Assembly: GCF_900114775.1 (NCBI RefSeq)
Contig: NZ_FOUE01000001.1
Coordinates: 372,001 to 436,000 of the forward strand
Direction of reading: 5' to 3'
From: Marinobacter zhejiangensis
GTDB lineage: Bacteria; Pseudomonadota; Gammaproteobacteria; Pseudomonadales; Oleiphilaceae
DNA length: 64,000 nucleotides
A program made the position numbers and the translations under genes. Numbering within the stretch: position 1 is the first letter of the stretch; each line of letters opens with the position of its first letter. The notes under the pieces are model-generated. The model did no database searches. It was not told the origin of the DNA and saw only the letters and a program-made list of their open reading frames with translations. Below are positions 25,131-34,900 of this stretch, one piece after another.

Positions 25131-28100
25131 TTAGATTTCCAACCACCTTACCGCATTCCCCCGGAATTCTGGCTCCGGCGCCCTCTCTTTCAATGGTTCA
25201 TCTAATTCTGTCACGGGCAGAAGACCACCGTTATTCAGCACCATTTGGACATAGCCTGTGTAGCTCCTGAAACCAATGGATCTGCGTCCCATCATGACCG
25301 CCTGCCTCTTAGGAAAGTGGAAACGAAGGGAAAAATTCTTGGCATCGTAATAGACATAGTCTGGATCTATTTTCGCTTTGCTGTTGCGGGTTCGGTGTGG
25401 ATGGTGCCAGAAATGTGCCCTGAATTGTTCTTGGGGGTTTCCCATAAGGATGAAAGCGGCAGAGTCCACAGCCAGCACATGACCATCCTGCCGGTTGTTA
25501 CTGCTCATCCAGGCCTTTTCTTCCTCGGAAAGCAAACCTGCCGCCTCAAAGTGGGACAGGTCGCGGTTCAAACCCTTGACCGGGAACAGAGCACCCACCA
25601 GGAACTGGAACGCATCGCCTGGGTTGTCGTGCAGGTGCAGGTATTCCGCCGCAGGTTCCGGCGAACCAAATGGACCATTCTTGATCCAGGTCTCAAGGTC
25701 ATCGTCCGTCGCAAATACTGCCCAAAACAGCCCACCCAAAGCCACGAGTACAGCAATGAAAGCCACCACCGGTGCCATGGATGCAGCTAGGCCTAACCAC
25801 GGTGTGACCACCTGGGAAAACGTGAACACTAGAAATCCGGTCGCGGCCACAAAGTACCCTGCCGCTGCATCATGATCGCTGGCCCTGAGCCGGTCGATGC
25901 CGTTCCAGACGGCCAGCACCACTTCCAGAAGCGCACCGAACCGGCCTGCGATTTTCGCCAAGGAGATCCACCGTTCTGCGAGCACAGCCCTCACCAAGCT
26001 TTTGGTCGCAGGGTTACCTATCTTTTCTACGTCCAGAATCACATCGGTAAGCCAAGCTAATTTCGTTTTCTGCTGAAGATTATAGGCTTCGGTAATATGG
26101 CCAAGCCAATACATCAGATTGCTGACACCATATGTGAGATTTGTCAGTGACTTAACTGCTTGCCCAAAGTTATTTTTGTCGGCATCTTTCAGGGCCTCAA
26201 TTGCACCCACCGTATTCCAAGTAAACAATGCCAACATTCCTGGCGGTGCATAGCGCATCAAGGCTCCTGACGCCTTTGCTCTAAATCCGCGGGACAGTTT
26301 TGCAGCAGGACTTCCCGACTTCACCAAGAACAATTCCGCCTCGAACTTCCCAGGCGGAATCTCTGGAACGGGGCCAGAAAGAGGCGCAGCATTTGCCACC
26401 AGTCGCATATTGGAGCGCCGGATCAGGCTGAAGTCCGTTTGCATGCTAGAAAGCTGACTGACACTTCCGCTACCGGTCGACCGTAACGCCGTATCAATGG
26501 TTTCGTCGGCAAAGCGGGCGATTCCTGTACTCTGGGTACCAAACCGCATCCCTAGTATTTCCAGGTCTGAACTTGCTATCGCTGTAGCCAAACCACGGGG
26601 CCTGAATACCAAGTCGTGCATGAAGGGGTTACCCACTTTGATCAAGCTGGCAGGCATTTCCAGTAGATGGGCAGACTTCATCAAGTCCCCGGAAGTCAGC
26701 GACTGAAGCACGACACGTTGAAACGTATCGTAGAGTTCGCTAATAACGTCAGCCACCAACTGTCCAAGCGTTGTATAGGATGCCTGGGTCCACTGCATCA
26801 GTTCGGAGTCACCCAGGCGCGCGATATTTCTGACGATGTACTGTTTTTCCTCCTTGCTCACCTCGTACTGTGTCCTTAGGGCCTCAGGAATCTCCGAGGC
26901 TTCTAGCGACGAATGGGACAGATGATATAAAAGAGCAGGGCGTAGCTTGCCGGAGCCATCATTGGCTACCTCAGGAAGGGGCTCTGTCAGCTCCCTGTCC
27001 AAGGGGATTGGGCAATCATCATTCTTCAGATACTTACAGAGCCCGACCTTGCTCTCGGCAAGCCCGGTGATGAACCTACTTCCAATCTGATCTCTATAGG
27101 CCTCGTATTCCCTGGTGGCTTTTCCAGCAAGCGAGTCGAACGTGAATGCCGACGCATCCAGGTTTGTCATGACGAGATTCAACGTCGCGAATGCCGTCAG
27201 GTAGTCAACGTCGTTAAGTGAAAACAGGTCATTGAAGGAGTAGAAGGCGCCTGATTGTAACAACCGGACTCTCCGTTCCTGCAGTTCATAGTACGCCCTG
27301 CGACAGGCTTCCCGGTCTCCCTTTCGAAGGGCTTGGTCGAGCAACTCCATATTCACATCACTGCAGTAGTCGTCGAACGGCCCACGCTCCCAAGATTTCT
27401 TATCGAACAGTGACGCATGCAGTAGCATTGCACTTTTGAAGTGTGGGTGTTCCTGAGTCGAGTCCACGATCGCGGACATAAGGTGCAACTGCATGCTGGA
27501 CTGATTGGTCAGCCAGGCAAGTTCATATAGGTCATCACGCAGGGGAACAGCAGCAATAGCTCGTTCCCGAATCGGGGCCAACTGGTCACTGTCTTCGGGC
27601 GCGGGCCGCAAACGTTTGTAAACGGTATCCAAAAGCGTCCGCCGGGCTTGCTCGGCATTATCCGTCCTATCCGACGAGAATATGTTTGACTGATTGCTCC
27701 CGCCGGTGCGATCTGTCCACTCCTTACCCAAGGTATCGTCGATCAAGGTGAATAGACCCTGCACGAAATCCGCTACTTCATTCGCTTTGCACACATGCCC
27801 TTCCAGGCGTTCCAGCTCTGTCTTCAAGCTGTGCAGGATGCAGTCACCGTCGGACTGAAGACCGTTACCATCCAGCGCTTGTGTCACCAAGAACGGATCG
27901 GACGCATCGAACTCCTGAGCCAGGTTTCGTTGACGTGATGGCGATAGTTTAGCCGCTGGAATCCAATCGCTGTTGCCCAGCGAATCAGCTCCAAACCGCT
28001 CCGGAAAGCGATAGCTCTTTAGCCTGGAAAGGTCTTCGCATCGACCACCGCGTTTTTCAAGTGCTTCATTCTCAAGCTCTCTATCCTTGCCATAAGCCGG

Positions 28101-28820
28101 AATTCCGGTTAAAGCCCGGAACTCATCCGGTAGTTTGATCACGTCCCTACCGGACTCGAGGGACTCTATATATTCCCAACTCCACTGTTGCTCTGACCAA
28201 GCAAGTTCGACATCATCAATGGTCCATTTTGTGCCCGCAATTTCCTCAAAGCGCGCCGGCACCCAAAGCGTATCCACCACCACCCCGGCTGCCTCGCGCC
28301 TGCTCAGGCCCGAATGGGCGTTGTCCCTGGCCAGGTGACGCCAATGAGCCAAGTCGATATCCTGCAGCTTGCCATTTTCATCCGTCTTGAGTTCCCGCCA
28401 CAAAACCCCCTTCCAAAAAACATACAAATAGCCGGGACGCAAGAGTGCATGTCCGGGTTCTGTTTGCACCCTGGGCAAACGGGCAAGTGGATAGACAGGA
28501 AACAGAAGGTTGGGCTGAATGCGAGGCGATTGTCGGGTAGCACGCGGTGCATCCTGCAAGGGAAAGCGTAGGGGCTCGCCCTGCAAGCGATCAACGGTCA
28601 GTGTCAAGGTATGGCGTAGTCCATCCCCAGGGCTGACAGCATAGTCGCACTGATAGAGCTGATGGTTTTCCTTTTGCTCCATGGTCAGCTGACTAACAAG
28701 CTCACCGTCCTTTTCCAGAACCAGCCCATAGCCTTCATGAATGTTAGCTCCTGCCACTTCTACATAGAGCTTATCGGGTTCTTTACATGGTGAACCGGCT
28801 GAAATGCATGATTCCGTCAC
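25131..28820 (-). CDS. VasX-like T6SS pore-forming effector
   Basis: This protein has about 1,229 residues. The N-terminal part has HALLRPGYLYVFWKGVLWREL (about 115-140), typical of the VasX N-terminal region. The C-terminal third carries hydrophobic stretches: one near 860 (PPGMLALFTWNTVGAI) and a hairpin at about 985-1040 (YFVAATGFLVFTF, MAPVVAFIAVLVALGGLFW). A colicin-like pore-forming toxin would need these. A soluble tail of about 190 residues follows. GTG at 28820 is chosen because it overlaps the upstream TGA as GTGA and has AAGGAG 8 bases upstream; the longer frame from 28901 reads through the neighbouring gene. Order adaptor-effector-membrane proteins matches vasW-vasX-tsiV2. The family is inferred from motifs. 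Confidence 0.8.
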   Translation of the reverse strand: MTESCISAGSPCKEPDKLYVEVAGANIHEGYGLVLEKDGELVSQLTMEQKENHQLYQCDYAVSPGDGLRHTLTLTVDRLQGEPLRFPLQDAPRATRQSPRIQPNLLFPVYPLARLPRVQTEPGHALLRPGYLYVFWKGVLWRELKTDENGKLQDIDLAHWRHLARDNAHSGLSRREAAGVVVDTLWVPARFEEIAGTKWTIDDVELAWSEQQWSWEYIESLESGRDVIKLPDEFRALTGIPAYGKDRELENEALEKRGGRCEDLSRLKSYRFPERFGADSLGNSDWIPAAKLSPSRQRNLAQEFDASDPFLVTQALDGNGLQSDGDCILHSLKTELERLEGHVCKANEVADFVQGLFTLIDDTLGKEWTDRTGGSNQSNIFSSDRTDNAEQARRTLLDTVYKRLRPAPEDSDQLAPIRERAIAAVPLRDDLYELAWLTNQSSMQLHLMSAIVDSTQEHPHFKSAMLLHASLFDKKSWERGPFDDYCSDVNMELLDQALRKGDREACRRAYYELQERRVRLLQSGAFYSFNDLFSLNDVDYLTAFATLNLVMTNLDASAFTFDSLAGKATREYEAYRDQIGSRFITGLAESKVGLCKYLKNDDCPIPLDRELTEPLPEVANDGSGKLRPALLYHLSHSSLEASEIPEALRTQYEVSKEEKQYIVRNIARLGDSELMQWTQASYTTLGQLVADVISELYDTFQRVVLQSLTSGDLMKSAHLLEMPASLIKVGNPFMHDLVFRPRGLATAIASSDLEILGMRFGTQSTGIARFADETIDTALRSTGSGSVSQLSSMQTDFSLIRRSNMRLVANAAPLSGPVPEIPPGKFEAELFLVKSGSPAAKLSRGFRAKASGALMRYAPPGMLALFTWNTVGAIEALKDADKNNFGQAVKSLTNLTYGVSNLMYWLGHITEAYNLQQKTKLAWLTDVILDVEKIGNPATKSLVRAVLAERWISLAKIAGRFGALLEVVLAVWNGIDRLRASDHDAAAGYFVAATGFLVFTFSQVVTPWLGLAASMAPVVAFIAVLVALGGLFWAVFATDDDLETWIKNGPFGSPEPAAEYLHLHDNPGDAFQFLVGALFPVKGLNRDLSHFEAAGLLSEEEKAWMSSNNRQDGHVLAVDSAAFILMGNPQEQFRAHFWHHPHRTRNSKAKIDPDYVYYDAKNFSLRFHFPKRQAVMMGRRSIGFRSYTGYVQMVLNNGGLLPVTELDEPLKERAPEPEFRGNAVRWLEI

Positions 28821-29437
28821 TGTTGACTCTCCTTCCATGTCCGCTTGGCGACGATTCCTTCGTAGATTGCGTCCTGTTTTTCCCGATCCAGGGTCAGCCA
28901 TCCGGGTTCCAACGAAAGCCCTTCCGTTGGGTTATACCCCCTGTTTTCACTTTCCTCGAAGCGGTTCCCCCGAACCCACAGCCACTTATTGATTGGGCCA
29001 TGGAGCTTACCCCTGTCGGATTCGCTCAACGCAGAATATAGCGAACTCATAATCCAGGAATCGTGAAACCGAAAAATGGCTTCTCCCCCCTTTTCGACGC
29101 CAACCGAGCTCAATGTTTGGAGGTGCTCCGCCACGCATTCCATGCTCTGATTCGTGGCCAGATATGAACTAGAGAGACCAGGAAAAAGGGTCACCCACTT
29201 CACGTGCCAGTCCTGAGGCTCTTCCAGCTTCAACAAAATCGGGCTGACTTTGGTCAGAGCCGCATACTCAGCAGTTTGATAAACAGGTATCCATTCCGGC
29301 ACTGAGATGTATCTGTATATGAGCTCTCGAGTGTCATAACTTGGATGTGCGCCTTCGAGAACGGCGAACCATTGCAATTTTCGATCAAACACAATGCCTT
29401 CATCAGCTCGTAGCTCAGAGCCTTCTAATCTGATCAT
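28817..29437 (-). CDS. DUF4123 T6SS effector adaptor (VasW/Tap-like)
   Basis: This 206-residue protein has the DUF4123 pattern: an early LQWFAVLEGAHPSYDTRELIYRY strand-helix, SPILLKLEEPQDW, hydrophobic middle helices, and the signature GEAIFRFHDSWIMSSL followed by LHGPINKWLW. DUF4123 proteins load specific effectors onto VgrG. The start ATG at 29437 overlaps the vgrG TAA by one base (TAATG) and the stop overlaps the effector GTG. The three genes are therefore translationally chained. It most likely loads the downstream VasX-like toxin. Confidence 0.88.
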   Translation of the reverse strand: MIRLEGSELRADEGIVFDRKLQWFAVLEGAHPSYDTRELIYRYISVPEWIPVYQTAEYAALTKVSPILLKLEEPQDWHVKWVTLFPGLSSSYLATNQSMECVAEHLQTLSSVGVEKGGEAIFRFHDSWIMSSLYSALSESDRGKLHGPINKWLWVRGNRFEESENRGYNPTEGLSLEPGWLTLDREKQDAIYEGIVAKRTWKESQQ

Positions 29438-31542
29438 TAGGCCGTTCCCCTACACGGGCAATCTTCAAGAGGGCAGCTACCATCGGGCTGCTCCATGCAC
29501 TTGTCGACTAAAGCCAAATCCTCTACTGCAGCCAACTCCAGCAGTGCAATGGTTTCATCCGGTTTTCCAATCGGGCGTACTGGCATATTCGCCAAGGCCA
29601 CCGGCACCACCGCCCCGCCATTAACATCCACCAACCCCGGCATTCCCGGCATCTGTACCCCCTGCCCCGACCCACTCCCCGGCGAACCACCGCCGTTGAG
29701 TTTGATCGCTGGGCCGCTGAGGGCGACGCCGCTGGGGTCGATTTTGACGAAGCTGCCACCGGCTTTGAGGGTGATTTCGGCGCCGGCTTCGATGACGGCT
29801 TTCTGGCCGACCTTGATATGGAGTTCGGTGCCGGAGTCGGTGAGCCAGGCGGTGCCGGCTTTTAGATGAAGAGTGCCGGTGACGTTGAAACTGTGATCCT
29901 GGCCGACCTGTTCGCGGCGTTCGCCGTCTATGGTCAGGTGGTCACTGGCTTTGATGTGGCTGATCCGTTCGTTCTCCACCGTCAGGTGGCTGTCGTGTTT
30001 GATGACTTCGGTGCGGTCGTTTTCGGTGAGCAGGTCCAGGTCTTTCTGGGCGTGGAGGTAGATTTGCTCCTGATTGGCTTCGTCTTCAAACCGCAGCTCG
30101 TTGCTGCCCTCGCCCTTGTGGGTCTGGGTTTTCAGCACCGTTCGGGTTTTGTGTTCCGGCAGTGCGTAGGGCGGCGTGTTGGTGGCGTGGTAGGTGCGAC
30201 CGGTGATGATGGGTTGGTCCGGGTCACCGTCGAGGAAGCTGACGATGACTTCGTGGCCGATCCGTGGCAGTGCCATAAAGCCGTACTGGCCACCGGCCCA
30301 ACCCTGGCTGACTCGGAGCCAGGCACTTGAGTGTTCGTCGTTGCCTGAATAGCGGTCCCAGGGGAAACGCACTTTCACCCGGCCGTGTTCGTCGCAGTGG
30401 ATTTCTTCCCCGGCCGGGCCGGTGACGATGGCGATCTGGGGGCCGTCCATCAGCGGTCGGTGGCTGGCTTGTGGCCGCCAGGTGCGATCCGCCGGGATGG
30501 CCTTGAATTCGTTGTGGTAGGTGGTGGGCTCGCTCCCGCCCTCTTCTTCCAGGGCCTGGGGTTGGCGGCCGGTATGCTCGACCCCGGTGATCAGCCAGTC
30601 GCGGTTGAGGTTGTCCTGGCTGTGGCCGGTCAGCGGCAGCTTGGTGCCCGCAGCGACGTCGGGGCGGTTGCTCTTGCCGCTGGCCACGCTGGCGTTGTTA
30701 CGCAGGGCGTCCAGTTTGGCCTGGGTGAAGGCGGTGCCGCTGGCATCGGCCTTGAAGCGGCCCGGGTAGTCGTAATGTTGGTAATCGTCGCGCTGGCCAT
30801 CCAGATTGGTGGCAGCACGTTCGTGCATCAGGGCGTAGGCGGGGTTCTGGAAGGTGTAGTCCTTCATCGCCACCGAGGCGGCGCGAACCCGTCCCCGGTA
30901 GTTGAACGCAAAGACCGCCGGTTGCCGGCTGCTACCGCCGGCGGTGGCGTTGTAGGTGACCTCTGGCAGGGTGAGGGTGTCGCCGTGATGGTCTGAAATC
31001 GTCAGTGGCTGGTTATCGGACTCGATATCAAATCTATAGTGCCAGCCTTCCTCGGCGGCGAGGCGCTGGAGGAACGCCAGGTCGCTTTCCCGGTGCTGGA
31101 CGCAGTATTCCCGTTCTGCGGGGGTGCGTTTGAGGTCGAAGACGGTATCGGCGATACCCCGCTCTTCCAGCAGGGTTTTCAGGATCTGGTCCGGGGTCTG
31201 GGTCTGGAAGATGCGGCTGTTGTGCATCAGCCCCAGCCGCCACAGCGGGGGTTCCACCACCACCTCGTAACGGGTACGGCGGTGGCCGCTGTCGCCGCGG
31301 GCGAATTCGGACACCACACCGGTGAAACGGCGCAGCAACTGGCCGTCCTGCCACACGGCCAGTTCGACCGGTTGTTCCAACACCTCGTTAACCGCAACGG
31401 CGGGGTCAAAGCTGGCCAGTTCCAACTTGCCATGGAATAGCTGGGACAGGGCTTCGGTAAATTCAAAGCCGACCACGGTGAACAGGTCAGCGGGAAGTTC
31501 GCCGACACGCACAGTGAATTGCAGTCCGGTTGCCTGGAGCAT
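29437..31542 (-). CDS. vgrG: VgrG spike protein (TssI) with Cys-rich tail
   Basis: This 701-residue protein has the gp27-like base (residues 1 to about 370), the gp5-like OB domain (HGRVKVRFPWDR; GDPDQPIITGRTYH), and the beta-helix repeats (DHLTIDGERREQVGQDHS). It forms the puncturing tip of the T6SS. After the beta-helix is a Gly/Ser linker (LNGGGSPGSGSGQG), then an extension ending in four cysteines at 682, 690, 695 and 697 (CMEQPDGSCPLEDCPCRGTA). No known catalytic effector domain is recognised in the extension. It lies 61 bases after the PAAR gene and is chained by overlap to the DUF4123 gene. Confidence 0.95.
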   Translation of the reverse strand: MLQATGLQFTVRVGELPADLFTVVGFEFTEALSQLFHGKLELASFDPAVAVNEVLEQPVELAVWQDGQLLRRFTGVVSEFARGDSGHRRTRYEVVVEPPLWRLGLMHNSRIFQTQTPDQILKTLLEERGIADTVFDLKRTPAEREYCVQHRESDLAFLQRLAAEEGWHYRFDIESDNQPLTISDHHGDTLTLPEVTYNATAGGSSRQPAVFAFNYRGRVRAASVAMKDYTFQNPAYALMHERAATNLDGQRDDYQHYDYPGRFKADASGTAFTQAKLDALRNNASVASGKSNRPDVAAGTKLPLTGHSQDNLNRDWLITGVEHTGRQPQALEEEGGSEPTTYHNEFKAIPADRTWRPQASHRPLMDGPQIAIVTGPAGEEIHCDEHGRVKVRFPWDRYSGNDEHSSAWLRVSQGWAGGQYGFMALPRIGHEVIVSFLDGDPDQPIITGRTYHATNTPPYALPEHKTRTVLKTQTHKGEGSNELRFEDEANQEQIYLHAQKDLDLLTENDRTEVIKHDSHLTVENERISHIKASDHLTIDGERREQVGQDHSFNVTGTLHLKAGTAWLTDSGTELHIKVGQKAVIEAGAEITLKAGGSFVKIDPSGVALSGPAIKLNGGGSPGSGSGQGVQMPGMPGLVDVNGGAVVPVALANMPVRPIGKPDETIALLELAAVEDLALVDKCMEQPDGSCPLEDCPCRGTA

Positions 31543-31572
31543 GTCTTCAGTCCTTGAAGAGTTTCTCAGGAT

Positions 31573-31594
31573 GGGGACATTGAATGCTGTCCCC
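31573..31594. other. hairpin between PAAR gene and vgrG
   Basis: GGGGACA and TGTCCCC (31573-31579 and 31588-31594) form a 7-pair stem with an 8-base loop within the 61-base gap. No T-run follows in the leftward direction. It may be a partial attenuator or RNA-processing site inside the operon. Confidence 0.4.
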
Positions 31595-31603
31595 GGCCAT
31601 AGG

Positions 31604-31891
31604 TCAGTTGCTGACGCCGCTGCCGCTGCCGATCAGCACGCCGCCACAGGTCACGGCATCGCCAGTCAGGGCAACGGGTTTGCCTTCAATCAACACGGTG
31701 GGGTTGCCTGCGGCCACAAATCGTGGGTGCGGTGGATGCTTGGGTTTGGAGTGGATCGCCAACGGATCCCCCTGACGGGCAATGGGCTTGCCATCCAGCA
31801 GCACGGTAGCACTGCCGGCAATCACCGGAGTTGGCGGGAAACCTTCGTGGTCGGTACCGATATCGCCCAGCAGGACAATGTTCCTGGCCAT
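31604..31891 (-). CDS. PAAR-repeat protein (VgrG tip cap)
   Basis: This 95-residue protein carries PAAR repeats: TPVIAGSATVLLDGKPIARQGD and later GNPTVLIEGKPVALTGDAVTCGG. PAAR proteins cap the VgrG spike and sharpen it. There is no extra effector domain, so it is a pure cap. ATG 31891 has a strong GGAGG site 7 bases upstream. It lies between tssM and vgrG in the operon. Confidence 0.93.
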   Translation of the reverse strand: MARNIVLLGDIGTDHEGFPPTPVIAGSATVLLDGKPIARQGDPLAIHSKPKHPPHPRFVAAGNPTVLIEGKPVALTGDAVTCGGVLIGSGSGVSN

Positions 31892-31959
31892 GGGATTACC
31901 TCCTTGTTAGCGGCAATGCCCCGACCGTCCTGGCCAGGGCATAAAACGTGCGCACTAGT

Positions 31960-34900
31960 TTAATACAGACTGCGGGGTATCCGGTACCCTGCAAGCAGCT
32001 GCTGTGTGAACGGGTTGGTATTGCTGGCGGCATGAAGCCGGTAGCGCATCTCGCCGTCATCCAGCTGGAACTTCACATCCACAGCGCTTGCGCTAACCCC
32101 GGTAATGTCGGCCCGATCCAGTAGCCGGAACAGGGCCCAGGGTCCGGTGGTCGACAGGCTGCGGGGTGAGCGGTTGAACGCCGTCGGTACCAGGGTGATG
32201 CGACTTTCCACACTGTCACGCAGGGTGTTCGGCCACACCAGCGGGATACTCTGACGGGGGCCGTGGCTGAATTCCACCAGCTGGCCATCAATGTTGACCA
32301 CACTGCGGCGCTTGTTGGACGACAGGTTAACCGGCTCCATGGCGAACTCCACATCCAGGGTTCCGCTGCGAGTGAAGAACGCCTGACGAATCTGCTCCGC
32401 CTGCTCCAGCGCTGCCAATACATCCCGCCGGACCAGAGACGCTCGCCGCGACATCAGCACGTGTTCCGGGTGGTCTTCCAAAAACAGCTTGAGGTTGTCA
32501 TTGTAGAAGCTGTTGAGCACACCATCCGGCCCGAAGAACCGCTCGAAGTCCTGTAACGCCGCGTCTCGGCCGGCTTCCGGGGTGAACGGATAGTGGCGTG
32601 CCAGGGTCTGCTGGAAGGGCTGATAGACATCCCGGTACCACTGCCGCTCCAGCTGGGCGACCGCCCGGTTCAACACCACCCGCCAGCTTTCCGTCGCGAG
32701 CTTCTCCAGCATTCGGTCCAGCGGGGCTGGCTGGTTATCCGCCAGCCGTTGCAGGGTGAAGATGGGGTCGGCGCCCTGCAGTCCCATTCGGGCCCGGGCC
32801 GCGGCCAAGGCGGCCTTGCCCTGATCCGGCGCTTCCTGGATACCCCGCAGGTAGATGTGCAGGCTGGTGAGTACCTCCATGATCTGGTCGAGGCCACTGG
32901 GCTGGTCGCCGTCCTTGTCCAGGAGTTCATTGAGGTCGGTGAACTGGCGTTCGATGCCCTGGGTCATGCGGTAGTGGGAGGATTGGGCCAGCACGGTATC
33001 CCTCAGTTCCCCACCCATCGCAGACTCAGGCATCAGCACGGTGTTCTGGCGAACCTGGGTCAACAACTGTCGCAAAGGCTGGTGACCACTGGTCAGACTT
33101 TCCAGTATCCGTACCCCATGGTTCAGGTCCTCAAACTGGTAGATGTCCAATCGGCTCAGGGCCAGACGCCAGGTGTCGGCGTATTGGCGAGCGTATTGGT
33201 CCTGAAGTTCAGCCAGCAGCTGTTCCTCGTCGGCGGTACTGAAGTCGATGTTATCCCGGCGCCCCAGCACCCAGGCATCGATCAGCGCCAGCTCCGTGGC
33301 CGCCCCTGACTCACGCAGGAAGAAGCGTTCCAGGCCATCGCGGGTCAGCATGCCGGGAATACGCAGCGGATCGACCTCGTCATCGATGTCATCCGGCAGA
33401 GGCCGGCCCACTTCGTCCAAGCGCGCAAACACCGCGCTGAACGCCGGACCAGATTCCCGGCCCAGGTTCATGGGGGTCTGGAACTGCTCCAGCGCATCCT
33501 GTTCCAGTGTCTGGTAGACACGGTCGGAGGTCGCCACCCGGCCGAGTTCATCCTGGGCCCATTGCACGCTGCTGCGGAATGGCGTCAGCGCCATGTCCGC
33601 CGCCCGGTCGCCGGCGGCAACCATGGCCGCCAGGTCGGTATACTGCAGGGCATAGTCGAGGTGACGACGAAGTCGCTGCTGGACACTGCGCTGGCCAGGG
33701 AATCGCTGCTGCCAGAAACCGTCCATATACCCCACCACAATGTCGGTACGTCGCCCACTGCCATCGTAGAGCATCCGCAAGACCCGCAAATGACGCAGGC
33801 GCTCGCTGCTGCTGTCCGGGGCCCGGCTCATCTCTTCACTGACCCCAAGCATCAGCGCCGGCATGAACTGGTACGCCAGCATATCCAGGTAAGAGGCTTC
33901 CACCGCCGGGCCAACCCGGCGGCCCTGGTACAACCCCATATCGGCCACCACCGGCCATTGCTCCCGGTAATCACCAAACGCCAGGGTGGCCTGCCGGAGC
34001 TGGTCCAGCGGGTCCAGCAGGTTACGACCGGTGGTGTCGGGCTCGTAACCTATCGGTTGCCAGTTTGCGAGGAACTGGCGGACATCCTGCTCCACTTTGG
34101 CTGCGGTTTCGGCGTTTTTGAGGAAGTAATGCTGCCAACCGGCGGTCATTCCGAGGCCTGCCGCCAGGGCAACCACGGCGGCCATGGCCACCCGGCGCCG
34201 GCGTTGGCGCACCACCCGCAGATTGTCACCAGCGAGCCCGGCTTCCGGATAGATGACTGACGGGAACAGTGCATCGGTAAAGTAGCTCTGGGACTGGCCA
34301 CCGCGCTGGGCCGGCTGGATCGGGGCAGCCAGGCCGTAGCTGGCCGCCGCTGCCGAGATAAAGGCGTCTTCCGGCACCCCTTCCTGATACACCGAGGTAA
34401 AGAACGTGCCACGCACCAGGGCCGGGGTGGAAAACGCATCCGCGCACAGGGCATCTGTCAGGAACTGGGCCAACGCGGGCTGCAATCCCGCGACCTGGCG
34501 GGTGAAGGAGTAGGCCGCGCTGCGTTCCTCGCTGTCACGAATGGCCATCAGGACGTCCGGCAGACGGTCGTTCAGCTGCTCCACCATGTCCCGGTACTGC
34601 TCGTCAAACTGACTGAGCCACTCGTCCGGATCACGGCTGTCCACCCGGAAGGTAAACCCGAAGGGCTGCTGGCGCTCGTCCTTGCCGATGCCACGAAAAT
34701 AGGCAGAAAAGCCATGGAGCAGGTCCATCTTGGTGAAGCTGATGTACACCGGCAACCGGGCCCCCAGCCGCTCCATCAGTTCCCGCAATCGGGTCCGCAA
34801 CAAGACCGCCTGGGCCTTGCGTTGGTCCGGGGTGCTGACACTCAGACGAGCCAGGTCAACGGCAAGGACCACGCCATTCAGCGGGCGACGGGAGCGATTC

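Noticed and set aside
28821-28901. Longer N-terminus for the VasX-like effector starting at ATG 28901
   Set aside because: This stretch overlaps the DUF4123 gene and the GTG at 28820 has both the stop-start overlap and AAGGAG.
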